DNA of 64,000 nucleotides from Tridacna crocea (Eukaryota; Mollusca; Bivalvia; Cardiida; Cardiidae). The stretch is taken from assembly GCA_943736015.1 (NCBI GenBank), contig OX031061.1:61386192-61450191 (forward strand), read 5' to 3'. Shown here piece after piece: positions 39,978-52,652 of the stretch; position 1 is the stretch's first letter; each line of letters starts with the position of its first letter. Both the position numbers and the translations under genes were made by a program. The notes below the pieces were generated by a model, which was not told where the DNA came from, did not search any database, and saw nothing but the letters and a program-made list of their open reading frames with translations.

Positions 39978-42813
39978 CTGGTTTAAAAATGTTTTTATGG
40001 TTACCCGCCACTTTCATATGGGTTCCGCTTTTGATTGTAAAGAAGTCCGAGTTTGAAGTAAATATCTTCAGTAAGGACAGAGATACGATAAAAATTCAAT
40101 TTTTGCACAAGGATGATAAAAGAACTATGACAATCACTTAAAGTTTTTCTTCGAAAACAGCCAAGCTAAAAATTCAATCTGTCATTTTGAAGTAGAAAGG
40201 GTATGACCTACAGTCACATCTACACATGTGGCTAAATGCGTGATACAAATGAATAACTATGCTTGAAATCAGACATATACTATTCATAGTTGTGATAAGG
40301 TCAACAGTTTATACGCATCAGTTGAGTAATCCGTTAATTTGATAGAGCTCTGTGTATGTTACAAAGATGAATTAAATTCCTCATTTGGATTTGATATTTT
40401 GACTGAGGGAAATGCACCTCTTAAGGTACATTTGTTGGCCAGTATTCAGATACAGAGGACTATAGCGACCTAGGATACAAAAGCTCACATTACTTTTGCT
40501 CAGTAAAATCATCATCATTCTCATGCATTCCAGCCATATTAGGGGGGGGGGGGTACCTTGTTTTGTTGTGGAAACTATAGTTGTTGTTTTACCATGTTTA
40601 CCATTGTTTCCAATTTATAATTCTTTTATTGCTCAGATCATTTTGTTCTTAAATATGTATAACTTTTTGTTTTGTGCTTGCAGAGCTCCAAGGCTATGTT
40701 TTCAATGAAGCATTTACTTACTTTTTTCAGGGTTTTTTTTAATTGATACTGTACAAGATCAACAGACAGAATGTTTATTGTTGTTCAGCTGGCCGGTTTT
40801 AATTAAGCTTGTTTGATAGATATGTTGTAACTCTTTGTATTTCTACTGTAGGCAAAAGGCCTGTGCAAGGGTATTATTTTTCCTCTTTCTATCATACTTG
40901 CATATTAAGGTTCCCGTCACGTTTTAAAATGGGAATGTCTGCTGCAGTAGACTTTGACTTTAAACTCCACCTCATTTAACTCTTTACCGAACTGCAAAAT
41001 GTTAGACTCCAAATTGAAAGCATTGGCAGACGACAGATTGAATGTAACTCAAAATCTGCAATTGCAAGGACCATCATCATTTTTCCTTTTTCCACAATGT
41101 TTTCAAAAGCCATCTTTCTGATGATCGTTAAAACTCTGGATTGTGTGGGATAAGGCTAATCATTGCATTATTTTGCATCATCAGATGAACATTCCTTTGA
41201 GTTCCATATTGTTACTTAAAGGATGTTGTTTCCCTCATTTAATATGATATATTGTATTTTACTGCATTATACTGTTCTATTACATATTAGTGCAATACCA
41301 ATAATTGCCCTTCTGATGGAAAAAAATTCAATGATCTTGATGGAGGACATGTTCTTTCCTTTCTCACCTACTTTCTCATTCATTAACATAAACTGTGCTG
41401 TAAAAAGAAGTATCTGTTATTTGAAAAAATATAATCTGTTTTGCAGAATGCTATATTTGAATCATTGTGAGAATAATTGAGTGCTTCCCTAGTCATAGAA
41501 AAGTTGTTAATCATTTCAATAAAAGACAAATTTTAGAACTATATAATGGATCATCATAAAGAAAAAGATCTATACAACTCCATCCACTGGTTGTAATACC
41601 ATACCGATACAATACCAATATATGCGGTTATTTACTCACTAATGACCAGAACAATGATTTATACAGTCCAGACGACACTGAATTTTTATGGGACAAAGGC
41701 AAACACTATCTTTAATTCCTCCAAAGGTCATAAGATTTCAGAAGAATGTCAACATTAACTGACAATACTTTAATTTGCATGGCTGTTGGCTAAAACAGCT
41801 TATAAAAAGCATAATTTGTAATGAAAAGGCAATATGTGTTTCACAAAATCTGTTCTGTACTTTAAGTACACCTGCATGGGGATGGTGGCATACTGGTGGC
41901 TCAAGCTTTATATAGGTTTATATAACCTATATGGGGGGTTAAAAATTCCACTTTTTCTAACGGATAGCCCGCGGCCTATTGTCCGGAAAATACGGTGATC
42001 AAATGCGGGTAAAAACTTTTAAAATCTTCTCGAGCAAGATTTACTAAGCTAGCTGCAAACAAAAGTTTCGTAAGTTTTTATGTAATTCTAGAGAAAATGC
42101 GTAAGTGCAATTTCCTCAAAAAAAGCTTGTAACAGAATCTAACATAAGATTTGTGTAATTTCACGAACAAAGAACCCTGTCGTAACTTTTTTGTAAGTGT
42201 TGCCAATATCAGAGGGGTTCGCAGTAGTTTGAATGATTAAGCGAGAAACAAATGAAATGAAAATACGGATTGGCGCAGTGCAGCATTCTATGTGCGTCAA
42301 AAACCAGGTCATTAGGTCATATCTTAGAAAAAAAGATTGTGTACACTCTAGAGGCCACGTTAACAATCCAAAAGTCCTGAAAGTTGATCAGAATGTTTGT
42401 CTTGATGATATTGCAAAAGAATTTGAAAATAGGCCATTTCACTTCAAAAGCTAGGTCACAGGGTCAAATCTTAGAAAAACCTTGTATACGCTCTGTATGA
42501 CATTTTTCAGTCTTGATGAATGAGTTGAAAATGGGTCATTTGGGGTAAAAAACTAGATCCCTGGGTCAACAATCAGAAAAAACCTTGTATATGCTCTACA
42601 GCTTACATGTTCAGCCTGAAACTCTTCAAACTTGGCCAGAATAAAATGAAATATTCAAAGCTTATTTTGGACAAATGCACTGTATAACTATATTTTCTTT
42701 GAGATCTGAATGAGAAAAGTTGTAACTCTAAACGTATTTATAAGATGGTGACATAAGACATCTTTGTCACATATCTATTTATACTAAATATGTCTATTTT
42801 TTCATTGCAACAG
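39978..42813 (+). other. Long intron between exons A and B1 (unit 1)
   Basis: Contents in order: a G12 tract (40542-40553), a minus-orientation piggyBac-like MITE (40977-41160), unnamed AT-rich sequence, and degenerate repeat sequence (42290-42640: TCACAGGGTCAAATCTTAGA, TGTATACGCTCTG) related to the right part of the GCTCACC element. No exon is seen. Confidence 0.6.
40977..41160 (-). repeat. piggyBac-like MITE, minus, in the array intron
   Basis: TTAACTCTTTACCGAACTGC and AAATTGAAAGCATTGGCAGA mark the right end reversed. The first palindrome arm is missing. It was carried along in the unit duplications: copies start at 48224, 55517 and 62804, so the insertion predates the array's expansion. 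Confidence 0.75.
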
Positions 42814-42939
42814 ATATAAATGAATGTAGCAACTCCAGCCTTAACAATTGTGACGCTAATGCAAAATGCACAAATGCAGATGGAAGTTATCAGTGTACTT
42901 GTAATAATGGATTTACTGGCAATGGGACGAATTGTCAAG
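42814..42939 (+). CDS. EGF_CA exon B1 (unit 1)
   Basis: Strong acceptor TTTTTTCATTGCAACAG, donor CAAG/GTAATT. Encodes [38 protein letters not shown] and TNCQ. Carries N-glycosylation sequons NSS and NGT and the Asn-hydroxylation motif. First of five B-type domains. Confidence 0.88.
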
Positions 42940-43187
42940 GTAATTGAAACTTGTCTGCGTCTTATTTTTCATGTTTTGGAAAGAAATTTCCACCATTTAA
43001 TATTTCAGCATGTGTTGGCCGAAGTAGATCGTTTAAATTAATAGTGACACAAGGCATCTTAGCCAAGTCTTTTGATTTCGTCCACACATTTGAGTGTAAG
43101 TGGAACGATAGATTGTGAGCAAAAAAAAAAATAAAACGTTTTTCCTCTTTATTGTACCTAAAGTTGGCTATGTTTTTTATTAAACAG

Positions 43188-43313
43188 ATATAAATGAGTG
43201 TGTCAACTCAAGCCTTAATAATTGTGACGCTAATGCAAGTTGCACAAATATAAATGGAAGTTATCAGTGTACATGTAATAATGGATTTACTGGCAATGGA
43301 ACGAATTGTCAAG
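43188..43313 (+). CDS. EGF_CA exon B2 (unit 1)
   Basis: [38 protein letters not shown] and TNCQ. In units 2 and 3 the first loop reads VNFS and DADA, so unit 1 differs by three residues. Confidence 0.88.
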
Positions 43314-43769
43314 GTAAATGAAACTTATCCGCGCTTTATTTCCCATGTTTTGGAAAAAAGTAATAGCTTCAACCAGTTAAAGTAATAGTTCGTGTTGGCC
43401 CGAAGTAGATCGAGATATTTCTTGAACTGTCGACAAAAATAATAGAATGTCAGAGTTTTATTCGGCCTTAACATGCCTATCGACAACTGCTTTGGCTATT
43501 ACTTGAAAAATAAATTATGTAATATAAACAATTCCATTTTTTTTTATGTGAAACAAGAACGATTATTTTCAAACTTCAATTTACAAGTTCAGGAAGAACC
43601 AATTCTCTAGTAGAACATAAACTAACGTTTGAAATGTTATGTTTTAAATACTTGGAACACGTTCATCTATTGTTTCCATGCACTGCAAATAAAAAAGGAA
43701 AATGTGTTAACTAGTCTACACGTTTTGAACTGTCTAAGGATCTTTATCCATTTCGTTTAACTCAGAAGC

Positions 43770-43800
43770 ACTTGCAGGGACATCAGGGCCCTCTTGTTTC
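43770..43800 (+). repeat. Right terminus of a GCTCACC element
   Basis: GGGACATCAGGGCCCTCTTGTTT is the end motif of the dispersed element, here alone in the B2-B3 intron. Duplicated with the unit at ~51056 and ~58348. Confidence 0.5.
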
Positions 43801-43942
43801 AATTTACGGATATCCTTTGTCAGTTAAAGGAAACTTCCATTAACTTTGTATGAGGTAAGGAAACGATAGATTTTAAGTAAGAAAAGATAAAATGATTTTC
43901 CTGTTTATTTCAATTATAGATGATTATTTTATCATTAAACAG

Positions 43943-44068
43943 ATGTAAATGAGTGTGTCATCTCCAGCCTTAACAACTGTGACACGAATGCAAGATGCAC
44001 AAATACAAATGGAAGTTATCAGTGTACTTGTAATAGTGGATTTACTGGCAACGGGACGAATTGTCAAG
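43943..44068 (+). CDS. EGF_CA exon B3 (unit 1)
   Basis: [38 protein letters not shown] and TNCQ. Ile replaces the Asn of the first-loop NSS, so that sequon is lost in this domain in all three units. The donor CAAG/GTAAAA is followed by an A-run. Confidence 0.88.
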
Positions 44069-44568
44069 GTAAAAAAAAAATTCATCTGCGTGTTTTTTGG
44101 GGTTTTTTTTGCCTTTTTTCTGACTGAAATTGATCTAGATACTATTATTTTTTTTCTCAAAAAGAAATACAAAAATGTTCATACTGAACAGAATGTTGTT
44201 TAATGCTTATTTTGGCTAAATGCACTGAACATATTTTCTTTCAGATCTGAATGGTTTCCATGCACTGCAAGTAACAAAGACAATGTTTCACTTTAAACGT
44301 ATTGAACTTTTTAAGGATCTTTATCAATTTACTTTGATTTAACAAGAAAATTACTGGAGTCCGGACATAGAGAAAGTCAGTGTCACAAGTGTTGTACCTT
44401 TACTGATTCCACGTAACGTTCTAATTAAGGGAAAATTAAATGAAGCTTTGATTAATGGTGACATGAGGCATCTTTGTCACGTCTTTTAATTTTCTTCCAA
44501 ACATTCAGATATATGTGAAACGATAGACTGTTTGCACTAATTAAAGATGACTTTTTTCCATTAAACAG

Positions 44569-44694
44569 ATGTTAATGAGTGTATCAACTCGAGCCTTACC
44601 AATTGTGACGCTAATGCAAGATGCACGAATACAAATGGAAGTTATCAGTGTACTTGTAATAATGGATTTTCCGGCAATGGGACGAATTGTCAAG
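44569..44694 (+). CDS. EGF_CA exon B4 (unit 1)
   Basis: [38 protein letters not shown] and TNCQ; acceptor CATTAAACAG, donor CAAG/GTAAAT. Confidence 0.88.
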
Positions 44695-45363
44695 GTAAAT
44701 GAGACTTATCTGCATTTTATTTTTCAGGTCTTTGAAAAAAGTTTCAACCATGTAAAGTAATAGCTTGTGTTGCCCGAAGTAAATCGTTTAGATTAATAGT
44801 GACATAAGGCATCTTTGTCACGTCTCTTTATTTCCTGCCACACATTTAAGTGTATGTGAAACAATAGATTATATGCAAAAAAAAGAAAAAAACCCGATTT
44901 GTAAACCCGACCATGTAAAGTAATAGCTTGCCTTGGCCCGAAGTAGATCGAGAGGTTTCTTGAACTGTCGACAAAAATAATAGAATGTCAGAGTTTTATT
45001 GGGCCTTAACATGCCTATCGACAACTGCTATGGCAATCACTTGAAAAAAAAGTTGTGTAATAAAAATGATTCAGTCTTTTTTTATTGTAAAACAGGAATG
45101 ATAATTTTCAAGCTTCAATGCACAAGTTCAGGAAGAACCAACTCTATAGCAGAACATAAACTTACATGTAAAGTGTCATGTTTTAAATACTTGGAACATG
45201 TTTTTTTTTTTTCTATTTTATCAATTTATGGATATCCTTTGTCAGTTAAAGGATACTTCCATTAACTTTGTATCAAGTACGAAAACGATAGATTTTAGGC
45301 AAAAAAGATAAAACGATTTTCCTGTTTATTTTATCTATAGAAGACTCTCTTTTTATCAAACAG

Positions 45364-45489
45364 ATGTAAATGAGTGTGTCAACTCCAGCCTTAACGACTG
45401 TGACGCTAATGCAAGATGCACGAATACAAATGGAAGTTATCAGTGCACTTGTAATAATGGGTCTACTGGCAATGGGACGAATTGTCAAG
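45364..45489 (+). CDS. EGF_CA exon B5 (unit 1)
   Basis: [38 protein letters not shown] and TNCQ. The aromatic residue after Cys5 (C-x-x-G-[FY]) is Ser here and in every unit. It usually packs against the next domain, so this joint may be looser. Confidence 0.86.
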
Positions 45490-45932
45490 GTAAATGAAAC
45501 TTATCTGCGTACTACTTTTCATGTCTTGCATGAACTTAAAACTATATGAAATTAATACGTTTCGTGACCGAAATAGAACTAGATACTATTATTTTTTTCC
45601 TAAAATGTAATATAAAAAGTACATACTTAAAAGAATGTTATATTTGGCCAAAACAGGCGTTTTATTTTTCATGTCTTGAAAAGATGTTTCACCTATGTAA
45701 AGTAAACAATTCAGTTTTTAATAAAGATAATAAAGATCATATGTCAAAGTGTCCACCAAATATATATATATACATATGTATATATTTTTGAAAAAGGATC
45801 AATTTGATGGAAGGAAGTTAAGTGGGGTCAACCATGTGCTGAATAAGGATTCAATGTATTTTTTTTATTATTTTTGTATATGATAAGAAATATAAACACA
45901 TGAATGTATTGATTTTCTACAAAACAATATAG

Positions 45933-46058
45933 ATGTCGACGAATGTGCTGATCCTGAACCCCCTTACTGTGACCCAAATGCCACATGTACCAACACTGCT
46001 GGAAGCTATCAGTGCGTGTGTAATGTCGGATATACAGGAAGCGGACTAGAGTGTCAAG
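45933..46058 (+). CDS. EGF_CA exon A' (unit 2)
   Basis: The protein is identical to A' of unit 1 (..DPNATC..GYTGSGLECQ). The DNA differs by one silent site near the donor side (GGAAGC for GGTAGC changes the codon before Ser). Confidence 0.88.
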
Positions 46059-46305
46059 GTAATGATGGCATCTTGAAAGTCTTTACTAGACGTTAAAATA
46101 TTAGATTCACCCAAATGAAAAGCATATAAGACGACACTTTAAAATTTGTTACAAGTGATATGGCTTGTCTTTCGTAGAAGATCAAAAAATATCATTACAA
46201 AAACAGAGCGCTTTTTATTTTTGTAATTAAAACAAGAATTGATCTTTACGGATAAAAAAGATTAGTCAGTAGGTCCAAAATGGAAGATATATCCTGTCGT
46301 TACAG

Positions 46306-46425
46306 ATGTTTATAAATACGCTGACATAAAACAACTGCCCATCAAATGCTACACGTAGAAATACGAATGGAAGCTCTTAGTGTCTTTGTAATGGTGAGTT
46401 TTCACAAGTTCGAGGAAATTGTCAA
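46306..46425 (+). pseudogene. Dead C-type EGF exon (unit 2)
   Basis: Acceptor CCTGTCGTTACAG kept. The frame DVYKYADIKQLP has lost the first cysteines and meets TAG after CYT, and the donor position reads TCAATGCAC. GAAATACGAATGGAAGCTCT still matches the live exon at 19431. Its place between A' and A preserves an ancient C-A exon pair. Confidence 0.72.
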
Positions 46426-46692
46426 TGCACCTTTTCATTTTAGCGTTATCTCTGAAAATTATTAAAACGACATATCTCATTGCTTTGCAGCACTGCAATA
46501 AAGATCATATATCAAAGTGTTCTACAAAATATTTTTTTCATCTAAAAGGGATCAATTTGATAGAAGGAAGTTAAGTGCGGTGATCCATTATATGTGCTCA
46601 ATAAAGAGCCAGGGTGTTCTATGATTATTTTTGTTTATGATAAGAAATAAAAAAAACAGTACATTAATAGATGAATTATCTACATAATATAG

Positions 46693-46818
46693 ATATCGAC
46701 GAATGTGCGGATCCCGAACCCCCTTACTGTGACCCAAATGCCACATGTACCAACGCTGCTGGAAGCTATCAGTGCGTGTGTAATGTCGGATATACAGGAA
46801 ACGGACTAGAGTGTCGAG
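46693..46818 (+). CDS. EGF_CA exon A (unit 2)
   Basis: Same protein as A of unit 1; one silent change (GTAATG for GTAACG at the V-C-N turn). Confidence 0.88.
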
Positions 46819-47222
46819 GTAATGATGACATCTGTAAAGTCTCTATCACACGACAAAATTATGATAAACACATGAAACAAATTAAACCGATGTTTTGGAT
46901 GCTTTTTCATTCTATCGGTGTCGTTTCTCCTTCTAGAGATCGAAACTTCTCTCAGGACTTGAGATTGTTCGTTAATACTTCGTCGAAGTTAAAGATCGTT
47001 TTGAAAAACAAATCAACATATGAGCTGCTTCGTTTATTAGACTTTGAGCCAAATGAGTGTTTGTTCCCCCCTCCACACACACACACGAGTGACTTTTCGG
47101 GCCTATCAGTCAATAAAATCGAAATACTAACAAGAGCACAGCATGCACTCACCAAACCTCAGCTGCATGTGCTCCTAGAAATGTATTTATTTTCATTGAA
47201 AGTCTACGAAGGACAGGCGTAA
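46819..47222 (+). other. Open extension past the A-exon donor (unit 2)
   Basis: As at 39574-39977, with EPNECLFPPPHTHTSDFSG in the middle instead of EPTACLVHPP. Open to TAA in the same place. Confidence 0.3.
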
Positions 47223-47785
47223 CTGGTTTAAAAAAGTTTTCATGGTTACCCGCCACTTTCATATGGGTTCCGCTTTTGATTGTAAAGAAGTCCGAGTTTG
47301 AAGTAAATATCTTCAGTAAGGACAGAGATACGATAAAAATTCAATTTTTGCACAAGGATGATAAAAGAACTATGACAATCACTTAAAGTTTTTCTTCGAA
47401 AACAGCCAAGCTAAAAAGTCAATCTGTCATTTTGAAGTAGAAAGGGTATGACCTAAGGTCACATCTACACTTGTGGCTAAATGCGTGATACAAATGAATA
47501 ACTATGCTTGAAATCAGACATATACTATTCATAGTTGTGATAAGGTCAACAGTTTATACGCATCAGTTGAGTAATCCGTTAATTTAATAGAGCTTTGTGT
47601 ATGTTACAAAGATGAATTAAATTCCTCATTTGGATTTGATATTTTGACTGAGGGAAATGCACCTCTTAAGGTACATTTGTTGGCCAGTATTCAGATACAG
47701 AGGACTATAGCGACCTAGGATACAAAAGCTCGCATTACTTTTGCTCAGTAAAATCATCATCATTCTCATGCCTTCCAGCCATATT

Positions 47786-47803
47786 GGGGGGGGGGGGGCG
47801 GGG
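47786..47803 (+). repeat. G-rich tract (unit 2)
   Basis: A run of about 13 G, then CGGGG. Length and the break differ among units: G12 in unit 1, and CCGGGG after the run in unit 3 (55075-55092). Confidence 0.7.
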
Positions 47804-50097
47804 TACCTTGTTTTGTTGTGGAATCTATAGTTGTTGTTTTACCATTTTTACCATTGTTTCCAATTTATAATTCTTTTATTGCTCAGATCATTTTGTTCTT
47901 AAATATGTATAACTTTTTGTTTGGTGCTTGCAGAGCTCCAAGGCTATGTTTTCAATAAAGCATTTACTTACTTTTTTCAGGTTTTTTTTATTGATACTGT
48001 ACAAGATCAACAAACAGAATGTTTATTGTTGTTCAGCTGGCCGGTTATAATTAAGCTTGTTTGATAGATATGTTGTAACTCTTTGTATTTCTACTGTAGG
48101 CAAAAGGCCTGTGCAAGGGTATTATTTTTCCTCTTTCTATCATACTTGCATATTAAGATTCCCGTCACGTTTTAAAATGGGAATGTCTGCTGCAGTAGAC
48201 TTTGACTTTAAACTCCACCTCATTTAACTCTTTACCGAACTGCAAAATGTTAGACTCCAAATTGAAAGCATTGGCAGACGACAGATTGAATGTGACTCAA
48301 AATCTGCAATTGCAAGGACCATCATCATTTTTCCTTTGTCCACAATTTTTTCAAAAGCCATCTTTCTGATGATCGTTAAAACTCTGGATTGTGTTGTATA
48401 ATGCTAATCATTGCATTATTTTGCATCAACAGATGAACATTCCTTTGAGTTCCATATCAGCACCATGGACTTATTGTTACTTAAAGGATATTGTTTCCCT
48501 CATTAAAAATGATAGGTTGTATTTTACTGTATTATACTGTTCTATTACACATAATTGCAATACCATTGATTGTCCTTCTGATTGAAAAAAAATTCAATGA
48601 TCTTGAGGGAGGACATGTTCTTTCCTTTCTCACCTACTTTCTCATTCATAAACATAAACTGTGCTGTAAAAAGAAGTACCTGTTATTTGACAAAATATAA
48701 TCTGTTTTGCAGAATGCTATATTTGAATCATTGTGAGAATAATTGAGTGCTTCCCTAGTCATAGGAAAGTTGTTAATCATTTCAATAAAAGACAAATTTT
48801 AGAACTATATAATGGATCATCATAAAGAAAAAGATCTATACAACTCCATCCACTGGGTGTAATACCATACCGATACAATACCAATATATGCGGTTATTTA
48901 CTCACTAATGAGCAGAACAATGATTTATACAGTCCAGACGACACTGAATTTTTATGGGACAAAGGCAAACACTATCTTTAATTCCTCCAAAGGTCATAAG
49001 ATTTCAGAAGAATGTCAACATTAACTGACAATACTTTAATTTGCATGGCTGTTGGCTAAAACAGCTTATAAAAAGCATAATTTGTAATGAAAAGGCAATA
49101 TGTGTTTCACAAAATCTGTTCTGTACTCTTAAGTACACCTGCATGGGGATGGTGGCATACTGGTGGCTCAAGCTTTATATAGGTTTATATAACCTATATG
49201 GGGCGTTAAAAATTCCACTTTTTCTAACGGATAGCCCGCGGCCTATTGTCCGGAAAATACGGTGATCAAATGCGGGTAAAAAATTTTAAAATCTTCTCGA
49301 GCCAGATTTACTAAGCTAGCTGCGAACAAAAGTTTCGTAAGTTTTTACGTAATTCTAAAGAAAATGCGTAAGTGCAATTTCGTCAAAAAAAGCTTGTAAC
49401 ATAATCTAACATAAAATTTGTGTAATTTCACGAACAAAGAACCCTGTCGTAACTTTTTTGTAAGTGTTGCCAATATCAGAGGGGTTCGCAGTAGTTTGAA
49501 TGATTAAGCGAGAAACAAATGAAATGAAAATACGGATTGGCGCAGTGCAGCATTCTATATGGGTCAAAAACCAGGTCATTAGGTCATATCTTAGAAAAAA
49601 AGATTGTGTACACTCTAGAGGCCACGTTAACAATCCAAAAGTCCTGAAAGTTGATCAGAATGTTTGTCTTGATGATATTGCAAATGAATTTGAAAATAGG
49701 CCATTTCACTTCAAAAGCTAGGTCACAGGGCCAAATCTTAAAAAACCTTGTATACGCTCTGGATGACATTTTTCAGTCTGATTCCCATGTTTCTCTTGAT
49801 GAATGAGTTGAAAATGGGTCATTTGGGATAAAAAACTAGGTCCCTGGGTCAACAATTGGAAAAAAACCTTGTGTATGCTCTACAGCTTACATGTTCAGCC
49901 TGATACTCTTCAAACTTGGCCAGAATAAAATGAAATATTCAAAGCTTATTTAGGACAAATGCACTGTATAACTATATTTTCTTTGAGATCTGAATGAGAA
50001 AAGTTGTCGCTCTAAACGTATTGATAAGATGGTGACATAAGACATCTTTGTCACATATCTATTTATACTAAATATGTCTATTTTTTCATTGCAACAG

Positions 50098-50223
50098 ATA
50101 TAAATGAATGTAGCAACTCCAGCCTTAACAATTGTGACGCTAATGCAAAATGCACAAATGCAGATGGAAGTTATCAGTGTACTTGTAATAATGGATTTAC
50201 TGGCAATGGGACGAATTGTCAAG
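50098..50223 (+). CDS. EGF_CA exon B1 (unit 2)
   Basis: Protein identical to B1 of unit 1. The preceding intron contains an extra CTGATTCCCATGTTTCT (~49779) lacking in unit 1. Confidence 0.88.
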
Positions 50224-50472
50224 GTAATTGAAACTTGTCTGCGTTTTACTTTTCATGTCTTGGAAAGAAATATCCACCATGTAATATTTTAGCATGTGTT
50301 GGCCGAAGTAGATCGTTTAAATTAATAGTGATACAAGGCATCTTAGCCAAGTCTTTTGATTTCGTCCACACATTTGAGTGTAAGTGAACCGATAGATTGT
50401 GAGCAAAAAAAAATAAAACGTTTTTCCTCTTTATTTTACCTAAAGTTGGCTATTTTTTTTTTTATTAAACAG

Positions 50473-50598
50473 ATATAAATGAGTGTGTCAACTTCAGTCT
50501 TAACAATTGTGACGCTGATGCAAGTTGCACAAATACAAATGGAAGTTATCAGTGTACATGTAATAATGGATTTACTGGCAATGGAACGAATTGTCAAG
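50473..50598 (+). CDS. EGF_CA exon B2 (unit 2)
   Basis: [38 protein letters not shown]. Relative to unit 1: S to F, N to D and I to T. The first sequon survives as NFS. Confidence 0.88.
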
Positions 50599-51223
50599 GT
50601 AAATGAAACTTATCCGCGCTTTATTTCCCATGTTTTGGAAAAAAGATTAAACCAGTTAAAGTAAAAGCTCGTGTTGGCCCGAAGTAGATCGAGATATTTC
50701 TTGAACTGTCGACAAAAATAATAGAATGTCAGAGTTTTATTAGGCCTTAACATGCCTATTGACAACTGTTTTGGCTATTACTTGAAAAATAAATTATGTA
50801 ATATAAACAATTCCGTTTTTTTTTTTATGTGAAACAAGAACGATTATTTTCAAACTTCAATGTACAAGTTCAGGAAGAACCAATTCTCTAGTAGAACATA
50901 AACTAACGTTTGAAATGTCATGTTTTAAATATTTGGAACTCGTTCATCTTTTGTTTCCATGCACTGCAAATAAAAAAGGAAAATGTGTTAACTAGTCTAC
51001 ACGTTTTGAACTGTCTAAGGATCTTTATCCATTTCGTTTGGCTCAGAAGCACTTGCAGGGACATCAGGGCCCTCTTGTTTCAATTTACGGATATCCTTTG
51101 TCAGTTAAAGGAAACTTCCATTAACTTTGTATGAGGTAAGGAAACGATAGATTTTAAGTAAGAAAAGATAAAATGATTTTCCTGTTTATTTCAATTATAG
51201 ATGATTATTTTATCATTAAACAG

Positions 51224-51349
51224 ATGTAAATGAGTGTGTCATCTCCAGCCTTAACAACTGTGACACGAATGCAAGATGCACAAATACAAATGGAAGTTAT
51301 CAGTGTACTTGTAATAGTGGATTTACTGGCAACGGGACGAATTGTCAAG
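51224..51349 (+). CDS. EGF_CA exon B3 (unit 2)
   Basis: Identical in DNA to B3 of unit 1 as far as I can compare; the flanking introns are also almost identical here, unlike those around B2. Confidence 0.88.
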
Positions 51350-51848
51350 GTAAAAAAAAAATTCATCTGCGTGTTTTTTGGGGTTTTTTTTGCCTTTTTT
51401 CTGACTGAAATTGATCTAGATACTATTATTTTTTTCTCAAAAAGAAATACAAAAATGTTCATACTGAACAGAATGTTGTTTAATGCTTATTTTGGCTAAA
51501 TGCACTGAACATATTTTCTTTCAGATCTGAATGGTTTCCATGCACTGCAAGTAACAAAGACAATGTTTCACTTTAAACGTATTGAACTTTTTAAGGATCT
51601 TTATCAATTTACTTTGATTTAACAAGAAAATTACTGGAGTCCGGACATAGAGAAAGTCAGTGTCACAAGTGTTGTACCTTTACTGATTCCACGTAACGTT
51701 CTAATTAAGGGAAAATTAAATGAAGCTTTGATTAATGGTGACATGAGGCATCTTTGTCACGTCTTTTAATTTTCTTCCAAACATTCAGATATATGTGAAA
51801 CGATAGACTGTTTGCACTAATTAAAGATGACTTTTTTCCATTAAACAG

Positions 51849-51974
51849 ATGTTAATGAGTGTATCAACTCGAGCCTTACCAATTGTGACGCTAATGCAAG
51901 ATGCACGAATACAAATGGAAGTTATCAGTGTACTTGTAATAATGGATTTTCCGGCAATGGGACGAATTGTCAAG
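51849..51974 (+). CDS. EGF_CA exon B4 (unit 2)
   Basis: Identical to B4 of unit 1 by eye ([15 protein letters not shown]). Confidence 0.88.
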
Positions 51975-52652
51975 GTAAATGAGACTTATCTGCATTTTAT
52001 TTTTCAGGTCTTTGAAAAAAGTTTCAACCATGTAAAGTAATAGCTTGTGTTGCCCGAAGTAAATCGTTTAGATTAATAGTGATATAAGGCATCTTTGTCA
52101 CGTCTCTTTATTTCCTGCCACACATTTAAGTGTATGTGAAACAATAGATTATATGCAAAAAAAGAAAAAAAAACCCGATTTGTAAACCCGACCATGTAAA
52201 GTAATAGCTTGCCTTGGCCCGAAGTAGATCGAGAGGTTTCTTGAACTGTCGACAAAAATAATAGAATGTCAGAGTTTTATTGGGCCTTAACATGCCTATC
52301 GACAACTGCTATGGCAATCACTTGAAAAAAAAGTTGTGTAATAAAAATGATTCAGTCTTTTTTTATTGTAAAACAAGAATGATAATTTTCAAGCTTCAAT
52401 GCACAAGTTCAGGAAGAACCAACTCTATAGCAGAACATAAACTTACATGTAAAGTGTCATGTTTTAAATACTTGGAACATGTTTTTTTTTTTTTTTTTTT
52501 TCTATTTTATCAATTTATGGATATCCTTTGTCAGTTAAAGGATACTTCCAGTACCTTTGTATCAAGTACGAAAACGATAGATTTTAGGCAAAAAAGATAA
52601 AACGATTTTCCTGTTTATTTTATCTATAGAAGACTCTCTTTTTATCAAACAG

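Larger units (their letters stand above)
38830..45932 (+). repeat. EGF tandem array, unit 1 (7,103 bp)
   Basis: Measured from one A'-type exon to the next. Holds exons A', A, B1-B5. It is the most diverged unit: ~142 bp are missing between A' and A, and short segments present in the others are absent near 41210 and 42520. Homology to the next unit fades upstream of ~38.6 kb, so the array probably begins here. Confidence 0.88.

Noticed and set aside
42738-42938. Minus-strand Ile/Thr/Cys-rich proteins opposite EGF exons (also at 43924, 45273 and their copies)
   Set aside because: They are antisense readings of the plus-strand EGF exons, whose splice borders, cysteine pattern and phase are clear.
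44999-45265. Small proteins conserved among units in introns (44999, 45546, 48391, 49041 and copies)
   Set aside because: Conservation follows from the recent duplication. The frames lack splice context and differ by frame-shifting indels or length changes between units.
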